The notes below the pieces were generated by a model, which worked only from the letters and a program-made list of their open reading frames with translations, ran no database searches and was not told the DNA's origin. Position numbers and translations under genes: made by a program. A DNA stretch of 14,110 nt, taken from assembly GCF_001949125.1 (NCBI RefSeq), contig NZ_MSTI01000052.1:1-14110 (forward strand). Reading direction: 5' to 3'. The DNA comes from Deinococcus marmoris (lineage in GTDB: Bacteria; Deinococcota; Deinococci; Deinococcales; Deinococcaceae). Positions within the stretch are counted from its first letter, which is position 1. Every line of letters begins with the position of its first letter. This document shows, in pieces, positions 12,922 through 14,110 of the stretch.

Positions 12922-13578
12922 ATGACCAGCGACAAGGCCGCTGGCAGTGGAGCTTTACCCGAAGCGCCCAAGGCACTGCGGGCCGATGCCAGACGCAACC
13001 GGGAATTGCTGCTGGTCACGGCGCGGACCCTATTCGCTGAGGGTCAGGGTGAACTGCGCCTCGATGAGGTTGCCCGGCGGGCAGGCGTGGGGACCGGGAC
13101 GCTGTACCGCCATTTTGAGAGCCGTGAAGCCCTTATCGAAGCGGTATACCGCCAGGAAATTGAGCGCCTGTGCGCCTCAGCGGACGCGCTGCTGACCACA
13201 AAGCCCGCCGATCAGGCCCTGGCCGCATTTCTGGGACATCTGGTCGACTACGCCGCTGACAATCGAGGACTCGCCACCGCGCTCAGCACCAGTCTGAGTG
13301 GCTCGCCTTCCACCGAAGCGCACAGCCTGAGCGAACCGGGACCGTTGTTGCAGGCCCTGACACGGCTGCTGGAGGCGGGCGCTCTCCAAAAGTGCCTGCG
13401 GGCCGATGTCGATCCGGTCACCGTGATGGTGGTGATGGGCAGTCTCTGCGCGGCCCAGGATCATCCGGGCTGGAAACCGCAGGCACAGGCAGTAGTCTCG
13501 CTGTTGCTAGACGGGCTGCGCGTTCAGCCGCAGGCTGGTTCCGTATTCTTGGCGACTGGGACGGAAAGTGGGGTTTGA
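12922..13578 (+). CDS. TetR/AcrR-family transcriptional regulator (SbtR-like)
   Basis: A 218-residue repressor. RADARRNRELLLVTARTLFAE leads into the helix-turn-helix at residues 46-66 (RLDEVARRAGVGTGTLYRHF), followed by REALIEAVYRQEIERL, the typical opening of the SbtR-like subgroup. The C-terminal part with FLGHLVDYAADNRGLATALS and a terminal LLLDGLR fits the same group. The ATG at 12922 has a GGATGGGGAT stretch before it that could serve as a ribosome site. It is divergent from the PanE-like gene, and the palindrome at 12869-12885 is its likely operator. The ligand is unknown. Confidence 0.87.
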   Translation: MTSDKAAGSGALPEAPKALRADARRNRELLLVTARTLFAEGQGELRLDEVARRAGVGTGTLYRHFESREALIEAVYRQEIERLCASADALLTTKPADQALAAFLGHLVDYAADNRGLATALSTSLSGSPSTEAHSLSEPGPLLQALTRLLEAGALQKCLRADVDPVTVMVVMGSLCAAQDHPGWKPQAQAVVSLLLDGLRVQPQAGSVFLATGTESGV

Positions 13579-13612
13579 TAGGCGCTGACACAATGATCTA
13601 TCCCTGCGCTGC

Positions 13613-14110
13613 TCAGTACCCGACAGTTTCTGCTCCCATGGTCTGGTGCGGCATCCAGAGTTGAATCAGATCAAGCAGTTCATCTCCCGAAGCCCCGACT
13701 TGACGGGAAGACGCCCGGACGAGCGACCGGAGGCCCAGGGTCACAACACTCCATGCGCGCCGTCCGTGTTTTTTGAGTGTCATATGTTGGTTGATGCCGG
13801 CCAGGACGCTCCAGACATAGGCCAGGGTCAGCAAACAGAGCAGCCGCGTCACATGACCGGGAAGCGTCATGTGGGTGTTTTCCAACTGGAACCCCTTCGT
13901 TTTCAGTGCCCGGAACAGGCATTCGATCTTCCAACGCTGGCGGTATCCCTTCAGAATGTGCTGGCCCTTGGTGGCATTGCTTGCCACGATCAGGGGTTCC
14001 CCCTGATCTGTCCGCGTTAGAACCACGTTCATCGGCAAGCCGTAGACCACTGCATTGTCGATCAGCATGGCTTTTTCATCGGGTTGGAGTCCCTCCAGCC
14101 ACTCGCCCGC
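13613..14110 (-). CDS. IS4-family transposase, C-terminal part (5' end outside window)
   Basis: The frame is open from the right edge to the stop at 13613-13615, giving about 165 residues. YRQRWKIECLFRALK is an exact Y-(2)-R-(3)-E-(6)-K signature of the IS4 family and holds the catalytic Glu of the DDE triad. Before it, PLIVASNATKGQHILKGY is the usual lead-in strand; after it, GFQLENTHMTLPGHVTRLLCLLTLAYVWSVLAGIN is the helical C-terminus. The first two catalytic Asp residues lie at or beyond the window edge, so intactness cannot be judged. The element's left terminus should fall in the short space 13579-13612 after the TetR stop; I could not fix its inverted repeat without the other end. Confidence 0.85.
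   Translation of the reverse strand, partial: AGEWLEGLQPDEKAMLIDNAVVYGLPMNVVLTRTDQGEPLIVASNATKGQHILKGYRQRWKIECLFRALKTKGFQLENTHMTLPGHVTRLLCLLTLAYVWSVLAGINQHMTLKKHGRRAWSVVTLGLRSLVRASSRQVGASGDELLDLIQLWMPHQTMGAETVGY

Noticed and set aside
12740..12976. 79-codon upstream extension of the PanE-like gene
   Set aside because: It crosses the promoter and operator at 12864-12892 and overlaps the divergent TetR start; the Rossmann domain begins exactly at the ATG with the AAAGGAG site.

Overview
The window looks like accessory DNA from a high-GC bacterium, most likely a Deinococcus species. The grounds are the mix of protein families (NmrA-type reductases, a ferredoxin-CDGSH protein, DUF4386, a bacterial TMEM175 channel), a TANNNT box six bases before a MarR start codon that has no ribosome binding site, and the dense IS630, IS110 and IS4 remnants. 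The genus is inference; there is no rRNA or housekeeping gene here to fix it.

Layout. 1-460 is the 3' end of an IS630-family element, followed at once by a short non-coding repeat (462-635). 876-3206 is a divergent pair: a TetR regulator facing an NAD(P)-binding protein coupled to a DUF4386 membrane protein, with tandem palindromes between them. 3207-4176 has no intact gene. It holds a second copy of the short repeat, a truncated IS110 transposase with its long 5' non-coding end (a possible bridge-RNA locus), and an inverted partial copy of the repeat. 4177-8703 is the core: a MarR regulator facing a five-gene run on the + strand (NmrA reductase, cupin, second NmrA reductase, ferredoxin-CDGSH protein, SDR). 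8767-9456 is a lone TMEM175-type K+ channel. 9825-11254 is an alpha/beta hydrolase facing a second MarR. 11297-11586 holds an internally deleted IS630 derivative joined to a third full copy of the short repeat. 11735-13578 is a ketopantoate-reductase-like protein facing a second TetR. 13613 to the right edge is the 3' part of an IS4-family transposase.

How it works together. The same design occurs four times: a one-component repressor (TetR or MarR) transcribed away from one or more small redox or hydrolytic enzymes, with a palindrome in the shared promoter region. Three of the palindromes overlap a recognisable promoter. No single classical pathway is complete. The set suggests inducible handling of small, probably aromatic or electrophilic, compounds. 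The substrates cannot be read from the sequence.

The points most worth a second look are the IS110 5' end with its terminal hairpin, the 135-bp TA-flanked repeat family that shares ends with the IS630 element, and the NmrA-cupin-NmrA-ferredoxin/CDGSH-SDR gene set. No CRISPR array, tRNA or rRNA was seen.
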